A DNA stretch of 64,000 bases from Lachnospiraceae bacterium (GCA_017470935.1 JAFUXG010000005.1:1-64000), one strand, 5' to 3'; positions 35,635 through 45,312 are shown, counted from the first letter of the stretch. The notes: a model not told the origin generated them from the sequence alone. Program-made: numbers and translations.

Positions 35635-37251
35635 TCAATCCCACTCATCATTCAGCCAGTTCCTAAGGAGCAGTGCCACCTCTTCAGGATTCTGATCCAC
35701 AAAACGTTCAATCTGTACTCTTGTTGCAGATTTATCAGAAAATTCAATATCCTCTAAGCTCTGATTCTCCTTTGTCGTGGCTAGCAATGCCTCCACAGAT
35801 AATTCGGGCTCAAGCTCTGTAACCTCAACCGGTCTCATTCCTCTGACCACAACAAATACTAATAATATTACTATTAAGAGCGCAAGAATAAACTGCAGGT
35901 AATTAGCAATCAGCTGGGCAGGTGATGTTTCCTGTGGATAGAAAAGCGGAACCTCGTAAGCCTGCACAGTTATGCTTTCAGCACTGATACCTGTAGCGTT
36001 CTGAATAAGCGACAGAGTTCCTTCATCAACCTCAATAGGCTTTCTCTCGTCATTCTCAGCCTGAAAAGCCTCAAAATTAGTACCCTTTAGCTCTCCAGCC
36101 TTTTTCATCTTAGCCTCATCATAAATAACATACTTACTAAGCACAACAGCTAGTGAAGAATTAGCTGTATTTACTGTTCCCACCGCCTTCTTTGTAGTCG
36201 TTGTTGTAACGCTGTCGTTATATTCTTCCCTGATAACATTGGCATTGCTATTACCAAGATTACCATTTAGTATCTCATAATCATTAATATTATCATCATT
36301 AGAGTCTGTACCGGGTATACCCGTCGCCCCTTCCTGATTCTCCGCAGTGTAATAATAGTAGCTTGTCTTAGGACCTGTATCCTCTTCAGCATCATCAGTA
36401 TAATGATGAATATCTTCTATCTGCTGCTCATTAAGATCGATATCAAGGTTAGCAGTCACCTCTGCATCATTATAAACCCCTGAGTTCACCATAAGACCTC
36501 TTACTCTATCCTCAAGATTATCAGTAACCTGTGCCTTGATCTTGATAGCCATAGATGAATTGCCAAGGGCACTGTTAGTTCCACCCTCAGAACCGAAAAG
36601 CAGATTACCCGTCTGATCTATGATCCGTATATTATCTGTGTTTGAATTGCCAAGGGATGTGGCTACAAAATTAGCGATACCATCCACACTGCTTTCCTCA
36701 AACTTATCAGTGGTGGTAAGCAAAATACTGGCTGATGCTTCCTTTTCTTTAGAGAGAAGCGTATTAGTGGAATCAGGTATTGTAATCTGGACAGCAGCCT
36801 GCTTAACACCCTCTATGATCTCAAGCTCCTCAGCAATATTATTCTGCTTTACAAGTATCTGCTTCAATCTTCTTTCGCTGTCCGTTGTAGACATACTGTT
36901 ATCAAACAAAAGCTCCCAATCGTTACTCTTGTTAGCTGCAATATTATTCTCACCAAGCTTTAGTCTTGCAGTAGACTCCTGCTTCTCGTTGACCATAAAA
37001 GTAAGTCCATTGCTCGACACATTATAATCAATGGCCGCCTCATCAAGAACAGTTTTGGCAGTTGCAGCGTCCGCCGTATTATCAAAGGTAACAAGCTCCA
37101 CATACTTTGCGCGGTTAAGCATAAATATAAGTGCAACTAATGTAAATACCACTGCTGCAGTAATACACACAATAAGTGTCTTTTGTTTACTTGTAAATCG
37201 ATTCCAAAACTCGACAATTCTTGTCTGTATGGCTTTTAATCTATCTAACAT
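35635..37251 (-). CDS. fliF: Flagellar MS-ring protein FliF
   Basis: 538 residues. A membrane helix near 24-46 and another near 453-473 flank the periplasmic ring-building modules; the YscJ/FliF pattern LDEAAIDYNVSSNGLTFMV and RLKLGENNIA is present. The C-terminal cytoplasmic tail (about 480-538) should bind FliG. It nucleates basal-body assembly. Confidence 0.96.
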   Translation of the reverse strand: MLDRLKAIQTRIVEFWNRFTSKQKTLIVCITAAVVFTLVALIFMLNRAKYVELVTFDNTADAATAKTVLDEAAIDYNVSSNGLTFMVNEKQESTARLKLGENNIAANKSNDWELLFDNSMSTTDSERRLKQILVKQNNIAEELEIIEGVKQAAVQITIPDSTNTLLSKEKEASASILLTTTDKFEESSVDGIANFVATSLGNSNTDNIRIIDQTGNLLFGSEGGTNSALGNSSMAIKIKAQVTDNLEDRVRGLMVNSGVYNDAEVTANLDIDLNEQQIEDIHHYTDDAEEDTGPKTSYYYYTAENQEGATGIPGTDSNDDNINDYEILNGNLGNSNANVIREEYNDSVTTTTTKKAVGTVNTANSSLAVVLSKYVIYDEAKMKKAGELKGTNFEAFQAENDERKPIEVDEGTLSLIQNATGISAESITVQAYEVPLFYPQETSPAQLIANYLQFILALLIVILLVFVVVRGMRPVEVTELEPELSVEALLATTKENQSLEDIEFSDKSATRVQIERFVDQNPEEVALLLRNWLNDEWD

Positions 37252-37300
37252 GGTATATCAACCTTTCTTGAATAATCTGCAGCACCAAATACTTACAATA

Positions 37301-37615
37301 TCAAATCTGTATCTGCATAAGCTCCTTATAAGCTTCGATTGCTTTATTGGTTACTCTTGTTGTATATTGTAAAGAAATATTAGCCTTCTGCTGTGCAATA
37401 CCAAGGTCATGGGTACTTGTTGAATAACCCAGTGCAAAATTCATTTCTGATTCCTCCGCTGCATTTTGATAAGCATCTGCTTCTTTATACATCTGTATAG
37501 CAGAATTAAGAAGATTATCAAAGGCATTACCATTATCTGTATTAATCTTAGATGTACTAAGACTATTGTATAATTCATTAAGTGCATTTGTACTTTGTAT
37601 TGCTGTAACCGCCAT
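37301..37615 (-). CDS. fliE: Rod/MS-ring junction protein FliE
   Basis: 104 residues from ATG 37615, with AAGGAGTG upstream; the frame to 37660 is not used. The family C-terminus ISLQYTTRVTNKAIEAYKEL is clear. FliE links the MS ring to the rod. Confidence 0.93.
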   Translation of the reverse strand: MAVTAIQSTNALNELYNSLSTSKINTDNGNAFDNLLNSAIQMYKEADAYQNAAEESEMNFALGYSTSTHDLGIAQQKANISLQYTTRVTNKAIEAYKELMQIQI

Positions 37616-37697
37616 ATAATCACTCCTTAAATAATAAATTATGTAACCATCTACCAACATGAATTAGAATAATACAATATACATTATGTATAAATTA

Positions 37698-38141
37698 TTA
37701 TTGGAATAGCTCCAGCCCCTTAGACGCAATAGCCTTTGAAGCATTGAAGGCTGTTGCATTAGCTTCATATGACCTGCTGGCATCTATAAGGTTTGTCATC
37801 TCTGTAACTGTATTAACATTAGGCATATGAACATATCCATTCTCATCTGCATCAGGATGCTCAGGATTATACGCCATGGGTCCTTCTGTTGTCTCCTCCA
37901 CAATTGCTGAAATCTTTACACCCTTTGCATGATAAGTCTCTAGCTTATTACAGAGAACATGATCAAATGACGCATTAGAATTTTCCTGAAAAACAACAGT
38001 CTGACGTTTATATACCTCACCATTCTCATCCCTTGTAGTGTTAACATTAGCAATATTCTGGGAAATAATATCCATTCTTGTACGCTGTGCTGTCATTCCT
38101 GAAGCCGAAACATTCATTGAATTAAATATACCAGTACTCAT
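37698..38141 (-). CDS. flgC: Proximal rod protein FlgC
   Basis: 147 residues; begins with MSTGIFNSMNVSASGMTAQR and ANVNTTRDENG and ends with EMTNLIDASRSYEANATAFN, both rod signatures. GGAGGTTT precedes the ATG. Confidence 0.96.
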   Translation of the reverse strand: MSTGIFNSMNVSASGMTAQRTRMDIISQNIANVNTTRDENGEVYKRQTVVFQENSNASFDHVLCNKLETYHAKGVKISAIVEETTEGPMAYNPEHPDADENGYVHMPNVNTVTEMTNLIDASRSYEANATAFNASKAIASKGLELFQ

Positions 38142-38161
38142 ACGGAAAACCTCCTTTAAAA

Positions 38162-38557
38162 CTAATTACCTGAAAGAACTGTTTTGTACCTTCCAAACTC
38201 CTGTCCAATCTGTGAAATTAATGTATTATACCTTATCTGGTTCTCAGCAAGATATGCATTCTCTGTATCAATATCAACGTTGTTACCGTCAAGCCTGTAT
38301 GAAAGAACTGAATGATCGGTATATATCAATCCGCCAAAGTCAGACAAGTGAGTGTTAATCTCCGCAACCCTATCATCCAATGGATCCGAACCAATTAATG
38401 CCTGCTCAAGATATCTCTCAAAGGTTACATCCTTTCTTCTGTAATTGGGCGTATCAACATTGGCAATATTATTAGAAATAATCTCATTCCTGGAATTTGC
38501 TGCATCAGCGGCCTTATCAAGTACATTAATATAATTGTAAATGTTAGTATTGATCAT
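38162..38557 (-). CDS. flgB: Proximal rod protein FlgB
   Basis: 131 residues with the N-terminal rod motif SRNEIISNNIANVDTPNYRR. First gene of the fla/che locus. The start has GGGAGGTA upstream. There is no clear sigma-A or sigma-28 promoter in the 120-base gap to codY. Confidence 0.95.
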   Translation of the reverse strand: MINTNIYNYINVLDKAADAANSRNEIISNNIANVDTPNYRRKDVTFERYLEQALIGSDPLDDRVAEINTHLSDFGGLIYTDHSVLSYRLDGNNVDIDTENAYLAENQIRYNTLISQIGQEFGRYKTVLSGN

Positions 38558-38605
38558 AATAATATACCTCCCTTTTTACTATGGTATCTATAAAATTTCT
38601 TTATA

Positions 38606-38629
38606 AGTCCTTTCACGAAGCAAAGGACT
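38606..38629 (-). terminator. Hairpin between codY and flgB
   Basis: AGTCCTTT pairs perfectly with AAAGGACT around an eight-base loop. No T run follows on the minus strand, so it is at best a weak terminator; it may instead be an attenuator or mRNA 5-prime-end hairpin before flgB. Confidence 0.4.
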
Positions 38630-38677
38630 CATGAGCGAACTCACAAATCCTTTTGTTAACCTCGAAATCCATTCTCT

Positions 38678-39493
38678 TTAATTATGTAATTTGGAAACCT
38701 CTTCGTATACATATTCATTAATAACCTTGATACTGGTTCCCTTCATGCCGGCAGACCTAGTCTCTATAACCCCTGCACTTTCAAACTTTCTCAGCGCATT
38801 AACGATAACCGATCTGGTTATTCCAACTCTGTCAGCAATCTTAGATGTCACCAGCATGCCCTGCATCAGACCAGGCTCATTAGAAATACTATTACCGGCA
38901 TTTCCTAAAGTTTTACTAAGCTCATCAAAAACATGATAGATAGCCTCCTGTTCCGAGGCAGAAAGTGTATTAATTGCAGAGCGAACATCAGACATCTTCC
39001 TGTCTTCCTCTGCCGATTCCTCATTCTCACTGCGAAGCATCTCCAGACCCACAACAGTTGTTGCATACTCAGAAAGAATTATATCATCAATGCTGTATGG
39101 CTTGTCCACCTTATAAAGAAAGAGTGTTCCTAGCCTCTCCCCTGCAATATCAATAGGCGATATGATAGCCTGATATTGCTCAAGATTCTCAAGCTCAAAG
39201 CCAAGTGTGGCAAGATTAACATTCTCCTTGGTCGACAATACACCTAACAGCCTCTCATTAAGCATAGGATCAATAAAATCACCCACATGCGCAACTATCA
39301 TATCTGTAAGCTCACTAATATCAGAACGGTTCTCAATGCCAAGAACCTTTCCCTTTCTGCTTATTACCAGAATATCCGACTCCAAAATATCACTTAACAC
39401 TCTGCATATATCGTTAAAAACAACCTTATGTGTACTGTTATTATGTAATAGCTTATTGATCTTTCTGGTTTTATCCAATAACTGTACGCTCAT
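38678..39493 (-). CDS. codY: GTP- and branched-chain-amino-acid-sensing repressor CodY
   Basis: 271 residues (B. subtilis CodY has 259). An N-terminal GAF-type sensor domain (about 1-150) is joined by a helical linker to a C-terminal winged helix (about 217-250) with the recognition block ADRVGITRSVIVNALRKFES. It binds GTP and branched-chain amino acids and represses nutrient-limited genes, including motility in Bacillus. The place just before flgB is the same as in Bacillus. A CodY-box-like site lies in its own promoter. Confidence 0.96.
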   Translation of the reverse strand: MSVQLLDKTRKINKLLHNNSTHKVVFNDICRVLSDILESDILVISRKGKVLGIENRSDISELTDMIVAHVGDFIDPMLNERLLGVLSTKENVNLATLGFELENLEQYQAIISPIDIAGERLGTLFLYKVDKPYSIDDIILSEYATTVVGLEMLRSENEESAEEDRKMSDVRSAINTLSASEQEAIYHVFDELSKTLGNAGNSISNEPGLMQGMLVTSKIADRVGITRSVIVNALRKFESAGVIETRSAGMKGTSIKVINEYVYEEVSKLHN

Positions 39494-39535
39494 ATACTAT
39501 GACTCCACCTCTGTATTACTCAAAAACCTTGAATA

Positions 39536-39564
39536 ATTTTAACACAATTTTCAGTCAATAACAA
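39536..39564 (-). promoter_or_regulatory. codY promoter with overlapping CodY-box-like operator
   Basis: On the minus strand TTGTTA, 17 bases, TAAAAT. Between and overlapping these hexamers, the plus strand at 39546-39560 matches 12 of 15 positions of the CodY consensus AATTTTCWGAAAATT. Together this suggests that CodY represses its own gene. Confidence 0.55.
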
Positions 39565-39593
39565 GATTTTTCTGATTAAATGGAAGGCATTGC

Positions 39594-39667
39594 CACAACA
39601 GTATATAATTATATTAAAGTCCACTATCTATATCGACATGTTAAAAGTATAACTTTATACTGTTGTG
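39594..39667. repeat. 12-base inverted repeat between topA and codY
   Basis: CACAACAGTATA at 39594-39605 and TATACTGTTGTG at 39656-39667 are exact inverted copies 50 bases apart in an AT-rich gap. No coding potential. It may be a protein binding pair, a long RNA stem or a mobile-element trace. Confidence 0.45.
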
Positions 39668-39730
39668 TTTTTCTTCTCATAAAAATTATAATTAAAAACA
39701 AATCCTTTATATAAGTATTATATATTAATC

Positions 39731-39760
39731 TTATTATATCACTTCTTATTATATCACTTC
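39731..39760. repeat. 15-base tandem duplication at the topA stop codon
   Basis: TTATTATATCACTTC occurs twice in tandem. The right copy contains the topA stop codon and last codons; the left copy lies just beyond the stop. The last codons read NNKK before the TGA. Confidence 0.7.
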
Positions 39761-41853
39761 TTATTATTCTTATTGTCACACACAAATCCACAGGTTTCAT
39801 TGCTGCAGACTAACTTGTTCCCCTTTTCAAGCATTATACTTCCACATTTTTCACAACGGGTTGAGGAAGGCTTTTGCCATGACATAAAATCGCACTCAGG
39901 GTTATCTATACAGCCATAATATTTTCTTCCCTTTTTTGTCTTCTTAAGAACAATATCCTTTCCGCATTTAGGACAGGCAACCCCAATCTTTTCAAAATAC
40001 GGCATTGTATATCTGCATTCAGGAAATCCGGGACAGGCCAAAAACTTTCCATGTGGTCCATACTTTACAACCAGATTCCTTCCACATTCAGGACATATCT
40101 CCTCTGTCACCTCATCCTCTATCTTTATGTGCTCTAATTCCTCATTAGCGGCCTTAACAGCCTCATCAAGATCCGGGTAGAAATTACGTATTACTGTTTT
40201 CCAGTCGATAGTTCCCTCTTCAATATTGTCAAGCAAAGACTCCATATTAGCAGTAAATTCTGTGTCCACGATCACCGCGAATGCTTTTTTCATTATCTGG
40301 TTGACTGCTTCCCCCAGCTCAGTAACATATATGTTCTTCTTCTCCTTCACCACATAATGTCTTGCAAGTATTGTAGAAATTGTAGGGGCATAGGTACTTG
40401 GCCTTCCAATACCAAGCTCTTCAAGCTGTTTGACCAGGGAACCCTCTGTATAGTGAGGTGACGGCTGGGTAAAATGCTGCTGCTCCTCAAAGCTGTTAAC
40501 GGTGATCACTGTATTCTTATCTATATTTTTAAATAGATTCTTCTGCTCATCGCTTTCATCCTCAATAGCATATACAGCCATAAAGCCCTCAAAGGAAAGC
40601 TTGGTGGAAACAGCTCCAAATTCATATCCCTTTGCGGAAAGCTTAAGGGAATCACTCTCATATACTGCATCTGCCATCCTGCTTGCAATAAAACGATTAT
40701 ATATCATCTGATATAATCTAAACTGATCCTTAGAAAGCGCCTCCTTGATCACTACAGGAGATAGATTAACATCTGTTGGTCTTATAGCCTCATGTGCATC
40801 CTGGATTTTCTTTGTCTGCACAGTCTTAGCATTACCACCACCAACAAAGTCCTTGCCAAACTTATCCCCAATATAGTCCTTGGCTGCACTGTCAGCCTCG
40901 TCAGAAACCCTGACAGAATCTGTTCTAAGATACGTAATGAGACCTATTGTACCATGTCCCTTAACATCAACACCCTCATAAAGCTGCTGAGCTATACGCA
41001 TTGTCTTGCCGGTGGCAAAATTAAGCTTCTTTGCAGCCTCCTGCTGGAGTGTAGATGTCGTAAACGGAAGCGGAGCCTTTTTTATCCTTGTATTTTTCTT
41101 AATATCACTAACCTTTAAGTTCTCTCCCTTGAGCTCCTTTAACACCTTATCCATTTCTTCTTTTGTTGATATCTGGGCTTTTTTTGATGCACCCTTATCA
41201 TCAGGCATTTTTTGAAGCTTTGCAGAAAATGATTTCTTACTGCCTGCCGGCGTGACAACAGCATTCAAGGTCCAGTACTCCTCAGGTATGAAATTATTGA
41301 TCTCCTCTTCTCTGTCACATATAAGTCTTAATGCCACAGATTGAACTCTGCCGGCACTTAACCCACGCTTGATCTTCGCCCACAAAACAGGACTTATCTC
41401 ATAACCCACAAGTCTGTCTAATGCTCTCCTTGCCTGCTGAGCATCCACAAGCTTCATATCAATATCTCTTGCCTGCTTTATTGAGTTCTTCACAGCATTT
41501 TTGGTAATCTCATTAAAGGTGATTCTTTTATATTTTTTCCCGTTCAAATTATCAAGATTAAGAGCAATGGATAAATGCCATGATATAGCCTCACCCTCAC
41601 GGTCCGGGTCAGTTGCAAGATATACCTTATCAGCCTTTTTGGCCTCCTTGCGAAGGGCAGCCAACAGCTCTCCCTTGCCTCTAATGGTTATATACCTGGG
41701 TTCAAAATCATTTTCAACATCAATTCCCATCTGTGACTTGGGCAGATCCCTCACATGTCCGTTAGAAGCGATTACTTTATAATTGCTTCCCAGAAATTTT
41801 TGTATGGTCTTTGCTTTTGCAGGTGACTCTACGATAACCAAGTTCTTAGCCAT
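39754..41853 (-). CDS. topA: DNA topoisomerase I
   Basis: Relaxes negative supercoils. 699 residues: TOPRIM domain with DPDREGEA at 82-89, active-site Tyr308 in ITYLRTDS, then three C-terminal C4 zinc ribbons (CPEC, CPKC and CEKC starts). GAAGGGG precedes the ATG. Same order dprA-topA as in Bacillus; the trmFO, codV and clpQY genes that follow in Bacillus are missing. Confidence 0.97.
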   Translation of the reverse strand: MAKNLVIVESPAKAKTIQKFLGSNYKVIASNGHVRDLPKSQMGIDVENDFEPRYITIRGKGELLAALRKEAKKADKVYLATDPDREGEAISWHLSIALNLDNLNGKKYKRITFNEITKNAVKNSIKQARDIDMKLVDAQQARRALDRLVGYEISPVLWAKIKRGLSAGRVQSVALRLICDREEEINNFIPEEYWTLNAVVTPAGSKKSFSAKLQKMPDDKGASKKAQISTKEEMDKVLKELKGENLKVSDIKKNTRIKKAPLPFTTSTLQQEAAKKLNFATGKTMRIAQQLYEGVDVKGHGTIGLITYLRTDSVRVSDEADSAAKDYIGDKFGKDFVGGGNAKTVQTKKIQDAHEAIRPTDVNLSPVVIKEALSKDQFRLYQMIYNRFIASRMADAVYESDSLKLSAKGYEFGAVSTKLSFEGFMAVYAIEDESDEQKNLFKNIDKNTVITVNSFEEQQHFTQPSPHYTEGSLVKQLEELGIGRPSTYAPTISTILARHYVVKEKKNIYVTELGEAVNQIMKKAFAVIVDTEFTANMESLLDNIEEGTIDWKTVIRNFYPDLDEAVKAANEELEHIKIEDEVTEEICPECGRNLVVKYGPHGKFLACPGFPECRYTMPYFEKIGVACPKCGKDIVLKKTKKGRKYYGCIDNPECDFMSWQKPSSTRCEKCGSIMLEKGNKLVCSNETCGFVCDNKNNKK

Positions 41854-41944
41854 AATAATGAACCCCTTCCAAAATCTGTTTTAAATATAATATGCGCATC
41901 AGGTATATACATCTATACAATAAATGTGTATACACAACAATAAT

Positions 41945-43105
41945 TCAAAGTCTTACAGCATAATAATTACGAGCCGGCTCATCAACAATACCCATCATCT
42001 CCATTTTATTGAGATACATACATACCTCACCGGGGGCAAGCATTGTTTCATCAATGATATTATCAATATACTTTGGGTCGACACTCAGAACACTATACAC
42101 CATTTTTTCAGCAGGTGCAAGTAAGTTTTTTACATGTTCATTTTCAAATATTCTGCTTATCTTATCATTATTAATACCATTACCCGTTTCATTAACTGTG
42201 CAATCAGTAAAGCTTTGCTCATCTAAAACCTCCAAAACATCAGCAATATCACTTACAAAATGTGCTCCCATTTTAATAAGATTGTTACATCCCTTGCTGC
42301 TATCATCTATCAGACGTCCCGGCAGAGCAAATACCTCCTTCCCCTGTTCAAGCCCCTGATCCACAGTTATAAATGTTCCGCTTTTCTCCCTTGCCTCCAC
42401 CACTAATATTCCATCAGAAAGTCCCGATATGATCCTATTGCGCTGTGGAAAAAGTGCGGCATAAGGCTTTATTCCTATATTACTCTCAGATATGATGCCC
42501 CCATTTTTCTCCATTTCAATAAACAGATCATAGTTTTCCTGAGGATATACTACATCAATCCCACAACCAAGTACTCCCATAGTATAGCCTCCCCCTTCTA
42601 TAGCACCTCTATGGGCCATTCCATCAATTCCCCGGGCCAATCCACTGATAACTGCTATATTGTTCTTAGAAAGCTCCCTGCCAAATATCCTTGCCATCTG
42701 TCTTCCGTAATTAGTACTGTTTCTGGCGCCTATAATGGCTATGCTTTTTTTATCATCATTCGGCAGCCTTCCTTTATAATACAGACACAAGGGCGGGTCT
42801 GGAATATTTTTCAGCCTTAACGGATAATCCTCACTTCCCATATGAATAAATGTTACGCCCTTTGCAGAAAGCTTCTCATAGCTATATATGATACTATCCT
42901 TATTTTTAGAAGTCACATATTGGGAAACAGTGGTCTTGACCCTTTGGTTTCTATGCAGAAACTCCATTATAATATCATTATCCTCATAATAAATATTTCT
43001 TGGTGTCTCATATTCTTCCAACAATCTCCTGATCGTTGTTCTTCCCATTCCCTCTATATTACATAACCAGTACCATAGATAATTGATTTCCTCCTCATTA
43101 CTCAT
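41945..43105 (-). CDS. dprA: DNA processing protein DprA (Smf)
   Basis: 386 residues. The Rossmann-like core carries SIAIIGARNSTNYG and VISGLARGIDGMAHRGA; an N-terminal helix-hairpin-helix-like region precedes it, and a C-terminal winged helix (about 320-380) follows. DprA loads RecA on incoming single-stranded DNA in transformation. The start overlaps the comM stop as ATGA. Confidence 0.95.
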   Translation of the reverse strand: MSNEEEINYLWYWLCNIEGMGRTTIRRLLEEYETPRNIYYEDNDIIMEFLHRNQRVKTTVSQYVTSKNKDSIIYSYEKLSAKGVTFIHMGSEDYPLRLKNIPDPPLCLYYKGRLPNDDKKSIAIIGARNSTNYGRQMARIFGRELSKNNIAVISGLARGIDGMAHRGAIEGGGYTMGVLGCGIDVVYPQENYDLFIEMEKNGGIISESNIGIKPYAALFPQRNRIISGLSDGILVVEAREKSGTFITVDQGLEQGKEVFALPGRLIDDSSKGCNNLIKMGAHFVSDIADVLEVLDEQSFTDCTVNETGNGINNDKISRIFENEHVKNLLAPAEKMVYSVLSVDPKYIDNIIDETMLAPGEVCMYLNKMEMMGIVDEPARNYYAVRL

Positions 43106-44637
43106 AGCCCTTCCTCCCCTCTCATAAAATCATTTATTCGATAAGAAAGAGCCTCCAGGATATGATTTCTTGTAACCTCTTCTGAATCATCCAGATCTGC
43201 TATTGTTCTGGAAACCTTTAATATCTTGTTCATTCCCCTGGCAGTAAGCTCCAGTTTTTCAAACATTTCCTCTATAAGCTTAACCTCTTCCTCACCTAAC
43301 ATACATATGGAATTAAGCTCCTTAGGTGGAATCTGAGAGTTGCAATTAACACCTAATTTGATTAATCTTTTCCTTTGAATATCCTTGGCATGCACAATTC
43401 TTTTCTTTATGTCACCCGATGTTTCCTCCTTCTGTCTGCCACAAAGGTCTTTATACTCAATGCGTTTCACCTGCAGGCACATGTCCATTCTGTCAAGCAT
43501 TGGCTGGGATAATCTTCTTATATATCTCTCAATCTGCGGTATCGTGCAGTGACACTTTGACCTGTCAGGATAATATCCACAGGGACAGGGATTCATGGCA
43601 GCCACAAGCATGAAATTACATGGAAATGTATAGCTTCCCTGTATTCTTGATATGGTGACTCTTCCATCCTCAATAGGCTGTCTTAACATCTCAAGAGTAT
43701 TCTTGTTAAATTCAAGCATTTCATCTAAAAATAACACCCCATGATGGGACAAGCTTATCTCCCCAGGCTTTGGTATCATTCCTCCACCGATCAGCGACTG
43801 TGCAGTAATGGAATGGTGGGGTGTGCGAAATGGCCGGCTGCGTATCAGGCCCTGCTCCGGTGATAACATCCCTTTTGCACTATATATCTTAGTAAGTTCG
43901 ACACTCTCATCATGATCAAGCTCCGGCATTATAGTTGGAATACGCTTTGCAATCATCGACTTCCCGGCACCGGGAGGACCCACAAAAAGAAGATTATGCA
44001 TTCCGGCCACTGCAATCTCCGTAGCTCTCTTCATGCTGTTCTGACCCTTTACATCAGAAAAATCAATGGTATATTCAAAGCTTGAGGAATCATCAAAGCC
44101 GGTATGTTCCTCCTTAATCAATAGCTTATTGCCAATCAGATGTTCAACTGCCTCCTTTAAATTCCTTGCTCCATATACCTCTACATCAGGTATTATTGCC
44201 GCTTCCTTTCTGTTATCAAAGGGGAGTATTACCTTATAAATCCCCTGCTTCTTAGCATGATCCACAATTGAAAGAATTCCTCTGACACCCTTCAGATCTC
44301 CATTAAGGGATAACTCACCTATAAACAAAATATCCCGGACACAGTCTGCAGGAATATATCCATAAGCAGACAATAGCGCAATACTAATAGGAAGGTCAAA
44401 TGCTGAGCCCTCCTTACGTACATCTGCCGGTGACAGATTAATTGTTATCTTTTTAGGGGAAAAATGAAAATCCGAATTCTTAAGTGCCGTCCTGACCCGG
44501 TCACTAGCCTCCCGCACCTCCGAAGCAAGAAAGCCTACCATATTGAACATCGGCAGGCCATCGCTGACATCTGCTTCCACCACAATGAGACGTCCATCAA
44601 CTCCATGTAATGTACCGCTTATAACCTTATTAAACAT
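43102..44637 (-). CDS. comM: YifB/ComM Mg-chelatase-like AAA ATPase
   Basis: 511 residues from ATG 44637, after AGGAGG. An N-terminal Lon-protease-like fold domain (about 1-170) is followed by an AAA module with Walker A FVGPPGAGKSMIAKR and Walker B LFLDEMLEF, then the C-terminal Mg-chelatase domain. ComM proteins help branch migration during natural transformation. Paired with dprA, as in many bacteria. Confidence 0.93.
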   Translation of the reverse strand: MFNKVISGTLHGVDGRLIVVEADVSDGLPMFNMVGFLASEVREASDRVRTALKNSDFHFSPKKITINLSPADVRKEGSAFDLPISIALLSAYGYIPADCVRDILFIGELSLNGDLKGVRGILSIVDHAKKQGIYKVILPFDNRKEAAIIPDVEVYGARNLKEAVEHLIGNKLLIKEEHTGFDDSSSFEYTIDFSDVKGQNSMKRATEIAVAGMHNLLFVGPPGAGKSMIAKRIPTIMPELDHDESVELTKIYSAKGMLSPEQGLIRSRPFRTPHHSITAQSLIGGGMIPKPGEISLSHHGVLFLDEMLEFNKNTLEMLRQPIEDGRVTISRIQGSYTFPCNFMLVAAMNPCPCGYYPDRSKCHCTIPQIERYIRRLSQPMLDRMDMCLQVKRIEYKDLCGRQKEETSGDIKKRIVHAKDIQRKRLIKLGVNCNSQIPPKELNSICMLGEEEVKLIEEMFEKLELTARGMNKILKVSRTIADLDDSEEVTRNHILEALSYRINDFMRGEEGL

Positions 44638-44691
44638 TGAACCTCCTATCCGGCTGTCTGATAAAAGATTCAAATTCTCCCGACAAATTTC

Positions 44692-44720
44692 ATTCTATAT
44701 CAATAATATTCCATTGTCAA
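44692..44720 (-). promoter_or_regulatory. Strong sigma-A promoter before comM
   Basis: Minus-strand TTGACA, 17 bases, TAGAAT. The -35 is perfect and the -10 matches five of six. It lies directly after the nrdR terminator and drives comM-dprA and probably topA. Confidence 0.75.
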
Positions 44721-44730
44721 TATACTTTTA

Positions 44731-44770
44731 CATAGAAAAAACCGTCCAGAATGGGACGGTTTTTTCTATG
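44731..44770 (-). terminator. Strong factor-independent terminator behind nrdR
   Basis: A perfect 17-base stem with a six-base loop; its GC core is ACCGTCC/GGACGGT, with an A run on one side and a T run on the other, so it can stop transcription in both directions. It lies 24 bases after the nrdR stop. Confidence 0.92.
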
Positions 44771-44794
44771 TATCAGTATGCATAACTTAATACT

Positions 44795-45244
44795 TTAATT
44801 AAGCAGCTTCTTCAGCTCATCCATAAAGATGTTGACATCCTTGAACTCTCTGTATACAGAAGCAAATCTTACATAAGCCACCTCATCAAGAGTTTTAAGC
44901 TCATCCATAACAATCTCACCGATTACGGTACTGTCAACCTCCTTTTGTTCAAGATTGAACACCTTTGTCTCAATACGGTCGATACACTTTTCAATCTCCT
45001 CAACTGAAATAGGACGCTTATGGCATGACTTGAATACACCAGACTCAATCTTTGAACGGTCATAGGCCTCTCTGATCTTATCCTTCTTGATTACAATAAG
45101 GGGTATTGTCTCAACCTTTTCATAGGTTGTAAAACGCTTGCCACAATCATCACACTCTCTTCTTCTGCGGATCGAACTATTATCATCAGCAGGTCTCGAA
45201 TCAATTACTCTGGTGTTATCCTCACCACAAAACGGGCATTTCAT
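44795..45244 (-). CDS. nrdR: Ribonucleotide reductase repressor NrdR
   Basis: 149 residues from ATG 45244, with AGGAGG upstream; the frame to 45274 is not used. The zinc ribbon is formed by Cys3, Cys6, Cys31 and Cys34, and an ATP-cone domain (about 49-139) follows. It binds NrdR boxes in nrd promoters when dATP is high. Likely cotranscribed with ymxH. Confidence 0.96.
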   Translation of the reverse strand: MKCPFCGEDNTRVIDSRPADDNSSIRRRRECDDCGKRFTTYEKVETIPLIVIKKDKIREAYDRSKIESGVFKSCHKRPISVEEIEKCIDRIETKVFNLEQKEVDSTVIGEIVMDELKTLDEVAYVRFASVYREFKDVNIFMDELKKLLN

Positions 45245-45312
45245 ATGTTTTCCTCCTGGTTTTTTGCAAGGCATTATTCCATGCCTATTATCTTATACGC
45301 ACATAACATCAA

